DNA of 64,000 nt from assembly GCA_031002005.1 (NCBI GenBank), contig JARYHS010009186.1:249049894-249113893 (forward strand), read 5' to 3'. The notes under the pieces are model-generated. The model was not told the DNA's origin, ran no database searches, and was given only the letters and a program-made list of their open reading frames with translations. Numbering within the stretch: the stretch's first letter is position 1; each line of letters opens with the position of its first letter. Of this stretch, positions 23,301 to 31,985 are shown piece after piece. The DNA comes from Vandiemenella viatica (taxonomy: Eukaryota > Arthropoda > Insecta > Orthoptera > Morabidae). A program made the translations under genes and the position numbers.

Positions 23301-25907
23301 CGGGTTAGAATCCCCGTCCGGGCATCCAGATATGGGTTTTCCATGGTTTCCTCAAATCACTCCAGGCGAATGCCGGGATGCTTCCTCCAAAAAGGCCATG
23401 GACGAATTCGTTCCCGTTCCTTGTCCCCAGTCCCATCCCGTCTCTAATGACCTTAGCCGTCGACGAGGCGTAAAGCCAAAAAAAAAAAGATAGAAGGGTT
23501 TGAGATGTTGATGTGGAGGAGAACGGAGAAGATAAGTTGGCTGGAAAAAGTGGGTAATGTTGAAGTGCTGGAAAGGGTTAGTAAGAGGAGGAAACTAACG
23601 CAAGTCATAGGGGAACGTATTTAAACTACGTGGCTCAGTTTAGGCAGGGGAGGGGTTGGGTAGAAAGCTACGCTGGGCTACGCGGGGGGTGGGGGTGGCG
23701 AGTTCGGAACCTAGCCACGTAGCTTTTCATTCATATTATTTGTCGCAGTTAATATAAGTTACAGAGCACACAACATATTGTGAATATTTATTTCCGTCAG
23801 TAATTCACGATAGTCTGACAAAAGAAAACAGTAAAAAACAATAGTGAAAAAAGCTACGTGCCGCGAGAGCGGAGGGGGGGGGGAGGGGAAGGCGGGTGGA
23901 GTATTGAGGCAAAAGCCAAGTCAGGCTACTTGGGGATGGGGGGAGGGGTTCAGAGAAGGCCAATATGGGTCTACCTAACAGAAAGAAAGACGACCTGCAT
24001 GTTACACTCTTTGAGAGGGGAGTGCTTGTTTACACACGCTGTGGAAGGAGTAATTTGCGGGGGGAATGAGAGGAAGATGGAGGTATAAGATCATAGATGA
24101 TATCAAGAGAAGAGGGAATTAAATGGATGTTAATAGGAGGGCAGAAGACACAAGAGCATGGAGAACAACCAAGTAAAAACCTGCCTTCGGAAAGGACACC
24201 GATGATAATGTTTTTAAGGATCTAGACGTTAGTGATATCCCTGGACTGTGTGTGCAGTATTATAGTAAGAAAGGAACATTTTCTGGTGAGAGGTATCATG
24301 TGTTACATGATTTTGCTTATTGTGAGTGATGTACCAGAGTCGTTCAATAAGTAATGCAACACATTTTTTTTCTCCGGCCAATTTTGGTTGAAAAAACCGT
24401 ACATTTTTTGTGAAACATTTTCAAACATTCCCGCTTCGTCTCGTATAGTTTCATTGACTTCCGAGAGGTGACAGCGCTATACGTAGCTATTAAAATGACG
24501 TCTGTAGCGGATGTGCGTTCCAAACAACGGGCAGTGATTGATTTTCTTTTGGCGGAAAACCAGCGTATTCAGATATTCATAGGCGCTTGCGGAATGTCTA
24601 CGGTGATTTGGCAGTGGACATAAGCACGGTGAGTCGTTGGGCAAAGCGTGTGTCATCATCACCGCAAGGTCTAGCAGTACTGTCTGATCACCCGCGTGCT
24701 GGCCTACCGTGCACAGCTGTGACTCCTGCAATGTCAGAGCATGCGAAGACTCTCATTAGAGACGATCGACGGATCACGATCAAACAACTCAGTGCTCAAC
24801 TTCACATCTCTGTTGGTAGTGCTGTCACAATTGTTCACCAGTTGGGATATTCAAAGGTTTGTTCCCGCTGGGTCCCTCGATGTCTAACCGAAAACCATAA
24901 AGAACAAAGGAGAACAATATGTGCGGGACTGCTTGCTCGTCATGAGGCTGAGGGTGACAATTTCTTGTCAAACATTGTTACAGGCGACGAAACATGGGTT
25001 CATCGCTTCGAACCCGAAACAAAACGGCAATCAATGGAGTGGCGCCACACCCACTCCCCTACCAAGGAAAAGTTTAAAGCCATACCCTCAGCCGGTAAAG
25101 GCATGGCTACAGTCTTCTGGCACGCTGAAGGGGTTATTCTGGTCGATGTCCTTCTCCATGGTCAAACGATCAACTCTGAGGTGTATTGTGCTACTCTTCG
25201 AAAATTGAAGAAACGGTTTAAGCGTATTCGTGGGCTCAGAAATCAACACAAACTTCTCCTTCTTCATGACAATGCAAGACCTCACACTAGTCTTCGCACC
25301 CGAGAGGAGCTCACAAAATTTCAGTGGACTGTTCTTCCTCATCCACCCTGCAGCACTGATTTCGCACCGTCGGATTTACATATGTTTGGCCCAATGAAGG
25401 ACGCAATCCGTGGGACGCACTACCCGGATGATGAAGAAGTTATTGATGCAGTACGACATTGGCTCCGGCATCGACCAGTGGAATGGTACCGTGCAGGCAT
25501 ACAGGCCCTCATTTCAAGGTGAATGGAGATTATGTTGAAAAATAGTTTTGTGTAACTAAAAGATGGGAAAATAACATTGTGCATTTGAATGCTGAATAAA
25601 CAACCCCTGTTTCAGAAAAAAAGAAAAAATGTGTTGCATTACTTATTGAACGACCCTCGTATGTAGATAGTTAACAGAAACCGCATTCCGTTTGTCGTGT
25701 TAGATGTACTTCTTGTGGAGAGGGTACCAGCTGAGTTTGGGTGAAGTGATGACTACAGACCTGTAGGTGGAAGTTCCTGTCGTCATAGCCGTTGAGCTCC
25801 TTGATGGTGACCTCGGACAGTCCATAGAGCTGCCTCGCCAGCAGGGCGGCGGTGCACTTGTCCACCACGGGACGGATCCTCTTACCCGGCTCCAGCAGCT
25901 CGCTCAT
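8203..25907 (-). CDS. HYKK: Hydroxylysine kinase-like phosphotransferase, 5' half (4 exons)
   Basis: Multi-exon host gene of the aminoglycoside-phosphotransferase fold; family members phosphorylate 5-hydroxylysine using GTP. Exons 25761-25907, 15478-15598, 11351-11431 and 8203-8321 join in one open frame of about 156 residues with intron phases 0, 1, 1. Each seen border has AG acceptor and GT donor (GTCTGT, GTATAC, GTATGA, GTACGT). Family-like motifs in order: YDDRNFHLQ (nucleotide-loop region), EHGYVLKIINS (lysine-bearing strand), GFCCPEPVKN, and HVVRLLKYQPG. The HGDxN catalytic loop and metal-binding DxG are not found in the window, so the gene is incomplete here. Introns carry only transposon debris. 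The start is the ATG at 25907, but a further non-coding 5' exon is possible. Assignment rests on remembered family motifs; the exon joins are direct from sequence. Confidence 0.78.
8436..8984. repeat. Repeat array with GCGGCCTGGACC motif
   Basis: Two direct copies start at about 8436 and 8594 (TTTGATGATG, ACTCGACGAGAC or ACTAGACGAGAC, GTTCTCGAGATATTGTATCT, GGCCTGGACCAG). A third partial copy lies inverted at about 8870-8984. GGCCTGGACCAG recurs at 8824. Related motifs appear in the element at 61707-62111. Confidence 0.7.
9235..9284 (+). mobile_element. LINE 3'-tail fragment
   Basis: Reads as a variant of GCCACCGGAGCCTGTGCTCC then an A/T-rich ATTAAATT tail, the 3' terminus shared by several LINE copies in this window. 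It abuts a minus-strand SINE tail to tail. Confidence 0.6.
9285..9396 (-). mobile_element. tRNA-derived SINE fragment
   Basis: On the minus strand a tRNA-like head (TAGCTCGATGGGTAAGTGG, then GGTTCAAATCCCCATCCGG as B box) is followed by TTCGGTTTTCAGTCACTCCA, a version of the SINE core found elsewhere here. Confidence 0.6.
9782..10187. mobile_element. 406-bp TTAA-flanked MITE
   Basis: TTAA at 9778-9781 and 10188-10191. The left end GGGGCGTCCATTAATTACGT mirrors the right end read in reverse, GGGGGCGTCCATTAATTACG. No coding capacity. TTAA duplications with G-run termini fit Kolobok-like or piggyBac-like non-autonomous elements. Related to the copy at 46622-46908. Confidence 0.8.
10240..10400 (-). 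pseudogene. Pogo/CENP-B-like DNA-binding domain fragment
   Basis: The frame reads LKTLSSFEKLEAIEAV then DAADQFGLPVSTLSIILNNK, the helix-turn-helix typical of Tigger/jerky/CENP-B N-termini. No HTH2 or DDE domain follows, so this is an internally deleted transposase. Confidence 0.7.
11351..11431 (-). CDS. HYKK: HYKK-like exon 3
   Basis: 81 nt between acceptor CTATCACCCAG and donor GTATGAATC. It completes a split glycine codon and leaves in phase 1. It reads NKGFCCPEPVKNLKGNYYS, the GF-C-P-P-V linker typical of the family. It ends about 160 bp before the RTE LINE at 11593. Confidence 0.78.
11593..12637 (+). pseudogene. RTE-like LINE, 5'-truncated RT 3' half
   Basis: Encodes the palm-to-tail part of a non-LTR reverse transcriptase: RGVEQGDSISPKLF, the catalytic LRFADD box, NVSKSIIM, YLGQLIN, LPVLTYACQT. 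After a frameshift near 12340 come WTGHIARKSDDRW, GRPPDRWDRD and WNEL. Motif style is RTE clade. It starts abruptly at 11593 (5' truncation) and ends after a short 3' UTR in an AATAAT microsatellite, as RTE elements often do. It lies in intron 2 of the HYKK-like gene. Confidence 0.85.
13185..13427 (-). mobile_element. tRNA-derived SINE (family A) with TSD
   Basis: Full copy on the minus strand: tRNA-like head with A box TGGTGTAACGG-type and B box GGTTCGAATCC, conserved core TTTTCCATGGTTTCCCCAAA, tail TTAAAAAGAGACG and poly-A. Direct repeat AATAATTGTA at 13175-13184 and 13428-13437. Confidence 0.88.
13775..14360 (-). mobile_element. Jockey/CR1-like LINE 3' region
   Basis: Minus-strand RT tail: RVLKKSDG-type segment, TLVRPLLEYAGVV, DPYFGHQI, then an RDR-LP segment and the shared 3' terminus GGCAATTCCC...AATTAAATT. 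Frameshifts and stops throughout. Lies in intron 2 of the HYKK-like gene. Confidence 0.7.
15478..15598 (-). CDS. HYKK: HYKK-like exon 2
   Basis: 121 nt between acceptor TTCTTTCAG and donor GTATAC; enters in phase 0 and leaves in phase 1. The 40 codons include EHGYVLKIINS and EAQNELLVYL, matching the strand and helix that follow the nucleotide loop in HYKK proteins. It lies in AT-rich intronic sequence and is not covered by any repeat. Confidence 0.8.
16251..17575. mobile_element. hAT-like element, copy A, with nested LINE
   Basis: Left end CAGGGTTGCCAACCATAC; right end reversed TGGGGTTGCCAACTTC. The 8-bp flanks GACGCTGG (16243-16250) and GACACTGG (17576-17583) match at 7 of 8 positions. A LINE tail (16284-16800) is inserted near the left end. 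Copies B and C nearby are in the opposite orientation. Confidence 0.65.
16284..16800 (-). mobile_element. Jockey/CR1-like LINE RT tail, best copy
   Basis: Minus-strand frame of about 106 codons: MIKELKWNSLQDRRRMKRV, YRAYTGDEACKDI, HKGVGRFSFLGKGVRDWN and ELPREM. This is the C-terminal tail of a non-LTR RT. The 3' UTR ends GCCACCGGAGCCTGTGCTCC and an AATTAAAA run. 5' truncated. Confidence 0.8.
18031..18056. repeat. (TA)n microsatellite
   Basis: Perfect alternating TA tract in an AT-rich stretch between hAT copies A and B. No gene was recognised in 17584-18461. Confidence 0.9.
18587..18850 (+). mobile_element. LINE 3' fragment
   Basis: Reads VYNKLPEEVKRTRTVASF then a stop, the usual C-terminal end of a non-LTR RT, followed by a short UTR ending in AAATAAATTTC. 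Inserted in hAT copy B. Confidence 0.6.
19096..19506. mobile_element. 411-bp hAT MITE with TGTTAAAG TSD
   Basis: Left end CAGTGTTTCCCAACGTGGGG; right end reversed CAGTGTTTCCCAACCTTTTT. Perfect 8-bp direct repeat TGTTAAAG at 19088-19095 and 19507-19514. Non-coding; AT-rich centre. Inserted within hAT copy B. Confidence 0.88.
19705..20240. mobile_element. hAT-like element, copy C (partial)
   Basis: Right end reversed reads CAGGTAGGTTTACCAACCAG, like the left end of copy A. The block TTTTGAGGTTGGAGTTTT at about 19890 (reversed) matches TTTTGAGGTTGGAGTTTTTA at about 17097. The far end is not resolved. Confidence 0.5.
20345..20810 (+). mobile_element. LINE RT tail remnant with internal duplication
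   Basis: Reads LELRKNFLKLYLWSTAWTL, PERRNIEAFAMWCNRRML, the WxLRKxExRRIEAFEMW segment after the RT domain. A 169-bp stretch is duplicated in tandem (about 20437-20605 and 20606-20774). Stops interrupt all frames. Confidence 0.65.
20966..21052 (+). mobile_element. LINE 3'-tail fragment
   Basis: GGGGGTGTAGAGAAATTGCC, then CCTGTGCTCCATTG and an ATTAAATTAAATT tail: the same LINE 3' terminus as at 16284, here with little else retained. Confidence 0.7.
21053..22740. other. Intronic stretch, nothing recognised
   Basis: AT-rich sequence within intron 1 of the HYKK-like gene. No coding motif, RNA gene or element terminus was recognised. Confidence 0.5.
22753..22988 (-). mobile_element. tRNA-derived SINE (family A)
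   Basis: Minus strand: head with GGTGAGCGGTAACGC, B box GGTTCGAATCC, core with TGGGTTTTCCATGGTTT, and the tail variant GACCTCGACGTCAACGAG before poly-A. No convincing target duplication. Confidence 0.8.
23247..23488 (+). mobile_element. tRNA-derived SINE (family A) with TSD
   Basis: Complete copy: ACCGAGCGTGGTAGGTGAAC head, B-box region GGTTAGAATCC (one change), core and CGTCGACGAGGCGTAAAGCC tail plus poly-A. Direct repeat GATAGAAGGG at 23237-23246 and 23489-23498 within the LINE tail. Confidence 0.88.
23609..23975. mobile_element. Unclassified G-rich insert
   Basis: Comparison with the uninterrupted LINE at 28095 shows extra sequence here. It begins GGGGAACGTATTTAAACTAC and has G-runs in both halves. 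CCACGTAGCTTTTCA (about 23713) and AAAAAGCTACGTGCC (about 23847) form an internal inverted repeat. Target duplication unclear. Confidence 0.5.
24334..25659 (+). mobile_element. Mariner element, near full length
   Basis: 1326 bp flanked by TA (24332-24333, 25660-25661). Inverted termini share GTCGTTCAATAAGTAATGCA and ACACATTTTTT with few differences. It encodes a transposase with DD34D spacing. Lies in intron 1 of the HYKK-like gene, same strand as the window and opposite to the gene. Confidence 0.92.
24495..25522 (+). pseudogene. Mariner transposase (DD34D), one frameshift
   Basis: Catalyses cut-and-paste transposition of the mariner element. ATG at 24495 gives MTSVADVRSKQRAVIDFLLA; a frameshift near 24570 then shifts to the frame that reads HRRLRNVYGDLAVD and stays open to the stop at 25522. 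The N-terminal half has two helix-turn-helix regions. Catalytic residues are intact: TGDETWVHR, LLHDNARPHTS, and STDFAPSDLHMF with 34 residues between the second and third D. The C-terminus is WYRAGIQALISR. The total of about 340 residues is normal. The frameshift looks like the main defect. Confidence 0.9.
25761..25907 (-). CDS. HYKK: HYKK-like exon 1 (initiator exon)
   Basis: 147 nt, 49 codons, from ATG (context AAGGATGAG) to CAG followed by the donor GTCTGT, phase 0. It encodes an N-terminal helix region with RQLYGL and ends in YDDRNFHLQ, the conserved motif of this kinase family. The exon is markedly more GC-rich than its surroundings, as expected for a real coding exon. Confidence 0.78.
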
Positions 25908-25923
25908 CCTTAACACAACACAC

Positions 25924-27780
25924 TAGGTCAGTAATACTGAATCAGAAAACCATCAGCACAATGGAATACAAACAGGAAGAAGACTGTTTTTGTGTACCGA
26001 TATATTCTTCTGCATCTTAATCAAGATGAATGCTGGCAGAAGCTTAGGAAGGCATGTCTCAGTATACCACTCTGCCGCCAGTAATATTGTTAACTGCAAG
26101 GTGTATTTGTAGATATCTACTGAAGGAGAATAGTTTACATCGATGGTTATACCTGGAGGTTTAACATACAGACCCACTTCTAACATTCCATGCTCCGACT
26201 CGTAGAATGTATTTGTCAACGCAGGTGACTCTTTCCATAGCATTCAACTACCCAGAGAGCCGACTGCGGGAGTATTTCACCAAGAAATAAGTCATGGTAC
26301 TAGCAAGGCTTGCAAGGCCTTGGGATATTCTTTGGTTTTTTAAGTCAGTGGCTTGTCGTTGCCTTTTGCATCCCAACGTCATTGAACAATCTTATTTATT
26401 CACCTTTAGGGGTTGTTTACAACGCCAAGGGAAAGAGGGTGCCCTGGAACACTCTCCGCTCCCTTACCCTCCATTCACGATGCCATTGATTAGCAATGCT
26501 TGACTCCTTATAGCGCTAGACCCTAGTCCATTCAAACTCCGTGTACCACGTGAAGGAGAAGTTAACAATTCGCAGGAAGACTAATTCTGGCTCTCTCAAG
26601 CTCTTGGTGGGACACATTTTCAGGCCTGCAGAATTGGTTAACTTGTTTGTGGAGGGGTCGAGGAATGGATTTGACAAAGAAGACAAATGTTAGAATATGT
26701 GAAGCAGATAACTGAGGACGTATATTAAAATTGGTTTATTTAAATGCAAAGCTTAGCTCAGGAGGTGGATTGCATCAAACTAGTGGAGAGACTTGTGACA
26801 AATGTTGCAAATTACATTCATTATCAAAGAAACGTGTGTACATGTAATTCATGTAAAGCTATAGACAGAAAATTCTTATTGACTGGAATCAGCAAAGAAC
26901 AGGTCCACTGAAACAGTTCTCAGACAGGAATTGGACCAATTGGCCAGCTGCTGGGTAAGACAAAGACGATGAAACCGAAGGAATAGGGTGTCACAACATT
27001 CTGATTTGGGTACAGCGGTACTACAAACACCACTACTGCTGCAGCGTCGGTAGAAATACCGGCAACAAATCATACATCATCACCGTAACACATCTCTATT
27101 CTGTTAAAATAGTTGTCTTAATAGATTTTACTATTAGTAACTAAATTATCAGAACGAGTTAGAACTTTGCTTACTCCTATCTTTCCCAGAAACTCTTCGG
27201 ATTCAGTCCAATAATACTGGTGGAATTTTCGAGCTAATCGACAATACTGGAAGAAGGCGTAAAAACAACTAAAAGCTACAAAATATTCACTTAAAATAGA
27301 GCAAACATACAAACTGAAGAACTTTAGTGACAATAATTTTATATCTTGTACTTCCGATTCTGTACAATTTCGTTTGTCATATACTAGATTTATAAGGTTC
27401 AATTCTACCAAATTTCACGCGTTATTATATCTATATTTAATGGACTTAAACAAAGAGCACGCCATAATACCTCATTTGACTCTGTCATTACATTAGTGTG
27501 AAAACCACAAATCAGTTTTCTTTGAGGGTAGATAATTTACAACAGATCTTTCTTTTCGTAACTGGTCACCCTTTCTCCTACACCAGGCCAAGTATACCTC
27601 CTTCGGGAGGAATCAACAAACCTTCGGGGTGAGTACCAAGCATAACTTTTAATTTTCCTTTTATACAATACAGCAAAAACTAAGAGTTTGGTGATTGTAA
27701 AAGGAAGGAAAATAATAAATATTAAGTTAGGAAGAGCTTATATCAGGCAAGTAAGATCATTCAAATAGCTTGAGAGTACG
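25924..27780. other. Upstream of HYKK-like exon 1, nothing certain
   Basis: No gene recognised. It includes the presumptive promoter side of the HYKK-like gene (just right of 25907), but no TATA box or initiator could be assigned with confidence. A short stretch at 26698-26723 matches part of the LINE tail at about 20760. Confidence 0.4.
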
Positions 27781-27788
27781 ATCACCGA

Positions 27789-28313
27789 AGATTTGAGATG
27801 CCACCAAGAGGAAAAACTCGCATTGCCGTAGCGAAAGAAGCATTTGATAGGGAAAAGAGGCTACTAACTGGAAAAATATACAAAGTACTCAGGAAAAGAC
27901 TTGGACAATGTTGTGTATGGAGTGTGGCTCTTTATGGGGCAAAGACTTGGACGCTAAGACGAGAAGATAAAAAACGGTTAGAAGCATTTGAGATGTGGAT
28001 GTGGAGGAGAATGTAGAGGATAAGCTGGGTAGATAAAGTAAGTAATAATGAAGTGCTGGATAGGGTTAGTGAAAGGAGAAAAATACTTCAAGTCATAAAA
28101 GAGAGGAAGAAGAACTGGATGGGACACTTGCAGAGAGTGGAGTGCTTGTTAAAAGTTTATTGTGGGAAGAGAATAAGAGGAAGAAGAAGGTGTAAAATTG
28201 CAGAAAACATCAAGGAAAATGACAAATATATGGACCTTTAGAGAAAGGCAGAAGAGCATGGAGATCAGTCAAGTCAAAACCTGCCCTAGGACAGAACACA
28301 GATGATGATGATG
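27789..28313 (+). pseudogene. RTE-like LINE RT tail
   Basis: Near-open reading: RIAVAKEAFDREKRLLTG, WSVALYGAKTWTLRREDKKR, LEAFEMWMWRRM, one stop, then ISWVDKVSNNEVLDRVSERR and KKNWMGHLQRVE. This is the post-RT tail common in insect RTE-like LINEs. It ends in CAAAACCTGCCCTAGGACAG and a GATGATGATG run. Only the 3' end is present. Confidence 0.8.
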
Positions 28314-28459
28314 CTGCATGGATGCTAGACCCTTTTGTTTCACTCTTTGTAAGGCATTATAAGTTTTAAACATTCCACGCAGCTAGTAAGAGACCTTAGT
28401 GAGCATGACTTACCCTGACGGCGCTTACAGTGGGAGTACTGTTTGGTTGTTGTCTGTTT

Positions 28460-28610
28460 ATCAGCGAGATAACACACAATGCAGCTTGTTGACGCTATCT
28501 CCGTCTTGTTGGATCTGTCTGTGGGATCACTGAACACTCGGTCCCTTCTGATTAAACTCATGTCGGAGGAATTAAACGACCCCGACAAACGAAATCTAAT
28601 AGGCCTCGTA
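28460..28610 (+). other. Short open stretch of unknown nature
   Basis: Reads MQLVDAISVLLDLSVGSLNT and on to KLMSEELNDPDKRNLIGLV, which looks coding-like in composition. A SINE is inserted right after it (28621). No family recognised and no splice sites assigned; it may be a fragment of an unknown element. Confidence 0.25.
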
Positions 28611-28620
28611 ACCAGGATCT

Positions 28621-28812
28621 TTTTTTTTATGGCATTCGGCTACTGGGCCATACAGCCAGCTCAATGTGATTTGTTGCTATCAAGTATTGACACAAGCGAC
28701 ACTACAACACGGACAAGACATTCACAGACACAACACTAAACACCCATGCCCTCGGCCGGACTCGAACCGGCGACCTTCGGCACGCGGAGCTAGCACTCTA
28801 GCCCCTACGCTA
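28621..28812 (-). mobile_element. tRNA-derived SINE (family C) with TSD
   Basis: Minus strand: tRNA-like head with TAGGGGCTAGAGTGCTAGC and B box GGTTCGAGTCC, a body without the family A core, and poly-A. Direct repeat AACCAGGATCT at 28610-28620 and 28813-28823. A diverged relative lies at 43855. Confidence 0.88.
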
Positions 28813-28904
28813 AACCAGGATCTTACCAGGCAACTATTCAGTCGCCTTTCTAGTCTGTTTAATTAAATTTAATTCAATTGAGATGAAGTATATATATTAG
28901 AAGT

Positions 28905-29570
28905 CAGATTATACGAGGTAAACGGGACCGGGACCAACTCAGATAACCGGAGGTCAAGGAGAGAGGTTACAACGAATCAAAAAACTTATTGAAACTGAAA
29001 TAATACAATTTATTTATAGTGTAAAACTAATTTGTTAAGCTATAAAGTTGTTTTTTGTACATTAATTACGATCAAATGCCAAAAAATCTCTTTAATTGTC
29101 TTCTGCGTAATAATTTTGTTTGTCTTCTTAGCGGAAGTATAGCGCCAACGCTGTCGCATCATTACGTCGGCTGCTGTGCTTTCTTCCTGTTGCTCAATAT
29201 ACTCAAGTGCGCTTCTATTCGTTTTTAAACCTTCAACATAAGAAATTTTTGGAATAGTTTCATTTTTATCTTCTTAGTCTTCTTCTACTTGTCCGTTGAC
29301 AACCATATTAACAATTTCATCATCGTTAAGCTGATTTTGATCTTCATCCAACAGCCAAAGGCTCGACCTAACAACGTGACTCGTACTCGACAAAGCAACA
29401 GGCGATACACACAAGCGCTACAGTACCACGCTTAATATCGTATACACTCTAGTTGGAAAAATATTTCAAATCTTCATAAAAGCTCCCTATCATAATTCAA
29501 AAATTTGTCTCGGTTAACCCGGCGGCTCGGATAATCGGAACACGGATAACCTGACTTTTTCTGGACTCCG
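28905..29570 (-). pseudogene. Tigger/pogo transposase C-terminal remnant
   Basis: The minus strand reads LNDDEIVNMVVNGQVEED, a stop, then ALEYIEQQEESTAADVMM and KTNKIITQKTIKEIF, resembling the acidic tail of Tigger/jerky transposases. GGATAATCGG and GATAACCGG-type motifs near both sides suggest the element's ends, but the termini are not exact. Confidence 0.5.
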
Positions 29571-29679
29571 GTAGAAATTTTCCAACACACATATTTTTTC
29601 CCATTTCTTGTTTTTACTTTTTATCTTAGATTCTTTGCGTGCGAATACCCCAACCACATATTATTGCCCTTTACGAATT

Positions 29680-30290
29680 TTATATTTAAATTCTTTCATT
29701 GGTTTTGATAAACTGTTCACTTATTGTTGGTAATTTATTCGAATCCCTGACTAAGATACATAGAAAAGGTAGTTTTTCATCTACCTTAGATTTGAAAACG
29801 AGTAGTAATTATCATCTTTTCCCTTCCATGTAATACACTTAATTCTTCGACCAAAATCCTTCCAGGCCTCATTACCAATATACGTCTTCCACATTCCCAG
29901 TACTCTATTTACCCTCCTGTAATCACGTGACTCCTAGTTCAGCTCCCTGATCATAGAAGTTACTGATTGTGTTCTGCGATAATTTTCACAAAAAAATCTA
30001 GCTGTACACCTTTGGCCCCATCCAACACCTGTATCCGATATTCAAAATACAGGTCCGAAACTAAACCGCCATATTCAACCAATGGTCTGATTTGCAACCC
30101 CCCCCCCCCCCCACTTCCTGGTACTTCTCTCATCACTCTCTCCAACAAGTGAAGGATTTTCAAGCTTTTTCCTACCATCTTCCCAGTGTATCCTGCCCAG
30201 TTGAGTTTATTATGATCTGTTATACTAAGATATTTCCACATAACATCTTTAATAAACAATTTCTTCCCCAACATATAATCATAAACCACA
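29680..30290 (-). mobile_element. Jockey/CR1-like LINE 3' region
   Basis: Minus-strand fragments: YLSITDHNKLNWAGYTGKMV, LHLLERVMREVPG, RPLVEYGGLVSD, then RRT-type and GNxR segments in other frames. A C/G run at 30099-30112 interrupts it. Same family as 13775 and 16284. Confidence 0.65.
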
Positions 30291-30299
30291 CTACATCAA

Positions 30300-31840
30300 A
30301 GATAAGCATACATAGCTTGAATTAATGTTATAGATAGGCATAAAAGATAATATATAGAAGATAGACGCAGATCTTCTTAGATTAAAACTGTTTTTGACTA
30401 ACTAAATTTGCTTGTGCAGTAACAAAACACTCGTGAATGCATTTAAATGATTAAAAACTAAATATCGTGACTTATGCGGTCATCGTCACAAAATTGTTTT
30501 AATTTTTAATTATTTTACGTCTGCGAAATGTAAGGCCCACGTGGACCAAACATTTTGAATTACACGAGGAGTCCATATTATTCTCCTGTATCCACATAAT
30601 AGCAAATTTATGCTGAATAATCTGAATAAAGTAAACACAGTCTCAGAACGAAATATTCGATTTTAATAGTAGATGAACTGTTCCAGAACATAGTGCAAAC
30701 TGTCTCAGTTTACCAGTGCCATGTTAACGCAAAGACGGAAGGCGCACTCAACGAAATTCTGATAAACTAAATGATTATTTATGTAACAACTGGATATTGT
30801 GGGCCATTTCCTCAATTGCGGGCACCTTTATATATAAAAAAATTGATTGTTTATGTAGTTTATACGAAAATTTGCACACACTCAATTCAACAACGCGATG
30901 TCTTTCAAACTCAAAGACATGACTCTATAGGGATTTTGAAGTTGAGTGATGTGGTTTTACTACTAAATATGGCGTCTAAAATACAAAAAAGGCATTAGGA
31001 GAAACCAGTAAGCAAAATATTTTACTGATATAATTATTAAATTATTTGCTCCAAGTATTTTATGATATTTAAAGTTTGATTTCGGCGTCTTCTTAAAAGT
31101 TTGTTAAGAGTGAGAAAAATTTATGTGAAGACCGTTCTAAATACAACGTATTATTTTACAATAGATAACCGAAGTTGTGTAAAAGTGTCTTAGCAAAATT
31201 CACACGAAAATTCTCGTAACGTAATAACTTATTAAAAATCATTCAATACGTATGAGACTTTTATGCGAGAAATGTTTGAAGACAAACTAGTTAATGCTTG
31301 CGACTGGTGATTAAATATGTTTTAATGGTAATTATTTGTTTCGGTTTGTGCTTCAAATCTTCAACAGAGCAATCATCACCGCTGGATGTTACTAACGAAC
31401 TAACTAATATGGGTAAGTTTTTGTTTTTCACACATTACTGAGTTTGTATTGTTATGTTATATGAGTTCATGCTACGGTCAGCGTGCCTATTTAGCATCTG
31501 GTTTTCACGAAACTATGTATGTAATAGTTCTCAAAACACTAATAAATTGACCATAACTTCTGTACGTTGTTTCAGACGTTGAACCATCATGCAAATATCA
31601 TATTATACGTATAACAACCAGCATAAAGATTGGTGACGAATACTAAAAAGAACAGGTGATGGTTAAAAGAACGAATGACGCTCTGAATTTTTGCAGACGA
31701 CTTGGTTATGTTGCTGGAAGTAAATGTGTCGATAGATAACACGGAAACCTAAAAATTATCTGCGGATGGTGTCAACGTCATTAAATTAAATTTGTGAGTA
31801 GAAAGCGTCAATTTGATCCCAATGACGAGCTTCAACATTA
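30300..31840. other. AT-rich stretch, nothing recognised
   Basis: No coding, RNA or element signal was recognised. Confidence 0.45.
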
Positions 31841-31885
31841 ATTACAAGAATTCTTCTCAGGTATTCTGCCGGATAAGTTCTTCTG

Positions 31886-31930
31886 TCCACAACGTTTCGG
31901 CAGCAACCTCCGGTGACTTCATCAGGTGAG
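31886..31930 (-). ncRNA. Hammerhead ribozyme-like motif (left arm)
   Basis: The minus strand has CUCAC, CUGAUGA, an 18-20 nt linker, GAAA, CG, UU and GUGGA. The linker pairs less well than in the right arm (only ACC with GGU is evident), so stem II is weaker and the copy may be decayed. Confidence 0.4.
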
Positions 31931-31940
31931 ATGTCATCAT

Positions 31941-31985
31941 TTCACCTGATGAAGGCAGTGGAGTTTGCTGCCGAAACGTTGTGGA
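31941..31985 (+). ncRNA. Hammerhead ribozyme-like motif (right arm)
   Basis: Order of parts: UUCAC, CUGAUGA, a stem-loop with GGCAG and CUGCC, GAAA, CG, UU, GUGGA. UUCAC can pair with GUGGA as stem I; GGCAG pairs with CUGCC as stem II. Stem III is only the palindromic CG, as in minimal hammerheads that work as dimers in retroelements. Cleavage would follow the UU. The match is by eye; activity is unknown. Confidence 0.5.

Larger units (their letters stand above)
23043..24190 (+). pseudogene. RTE-like LINE tail broken by two insertions
   Basis: Homologous to 27789-28313. Segments: 23043-23246 (ATGCCACCAAGAGG start, WSV-type and LRPEDEKR reading), 23499-23608 (MWRRTEKISWLEK) and about 23976-24190 (ending CAAAACCTGCC-like then GATGATAATG). 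Interrupted by a SINE (23247-23488) and by a G-rich insert (23609-23975). No open frame survives. Confidence 0.7.

Noticed and set aside
24921..25208. Second frame of 95 codons inside the mariner gene
   Set aside because: Shadow of the transposase in another frame.
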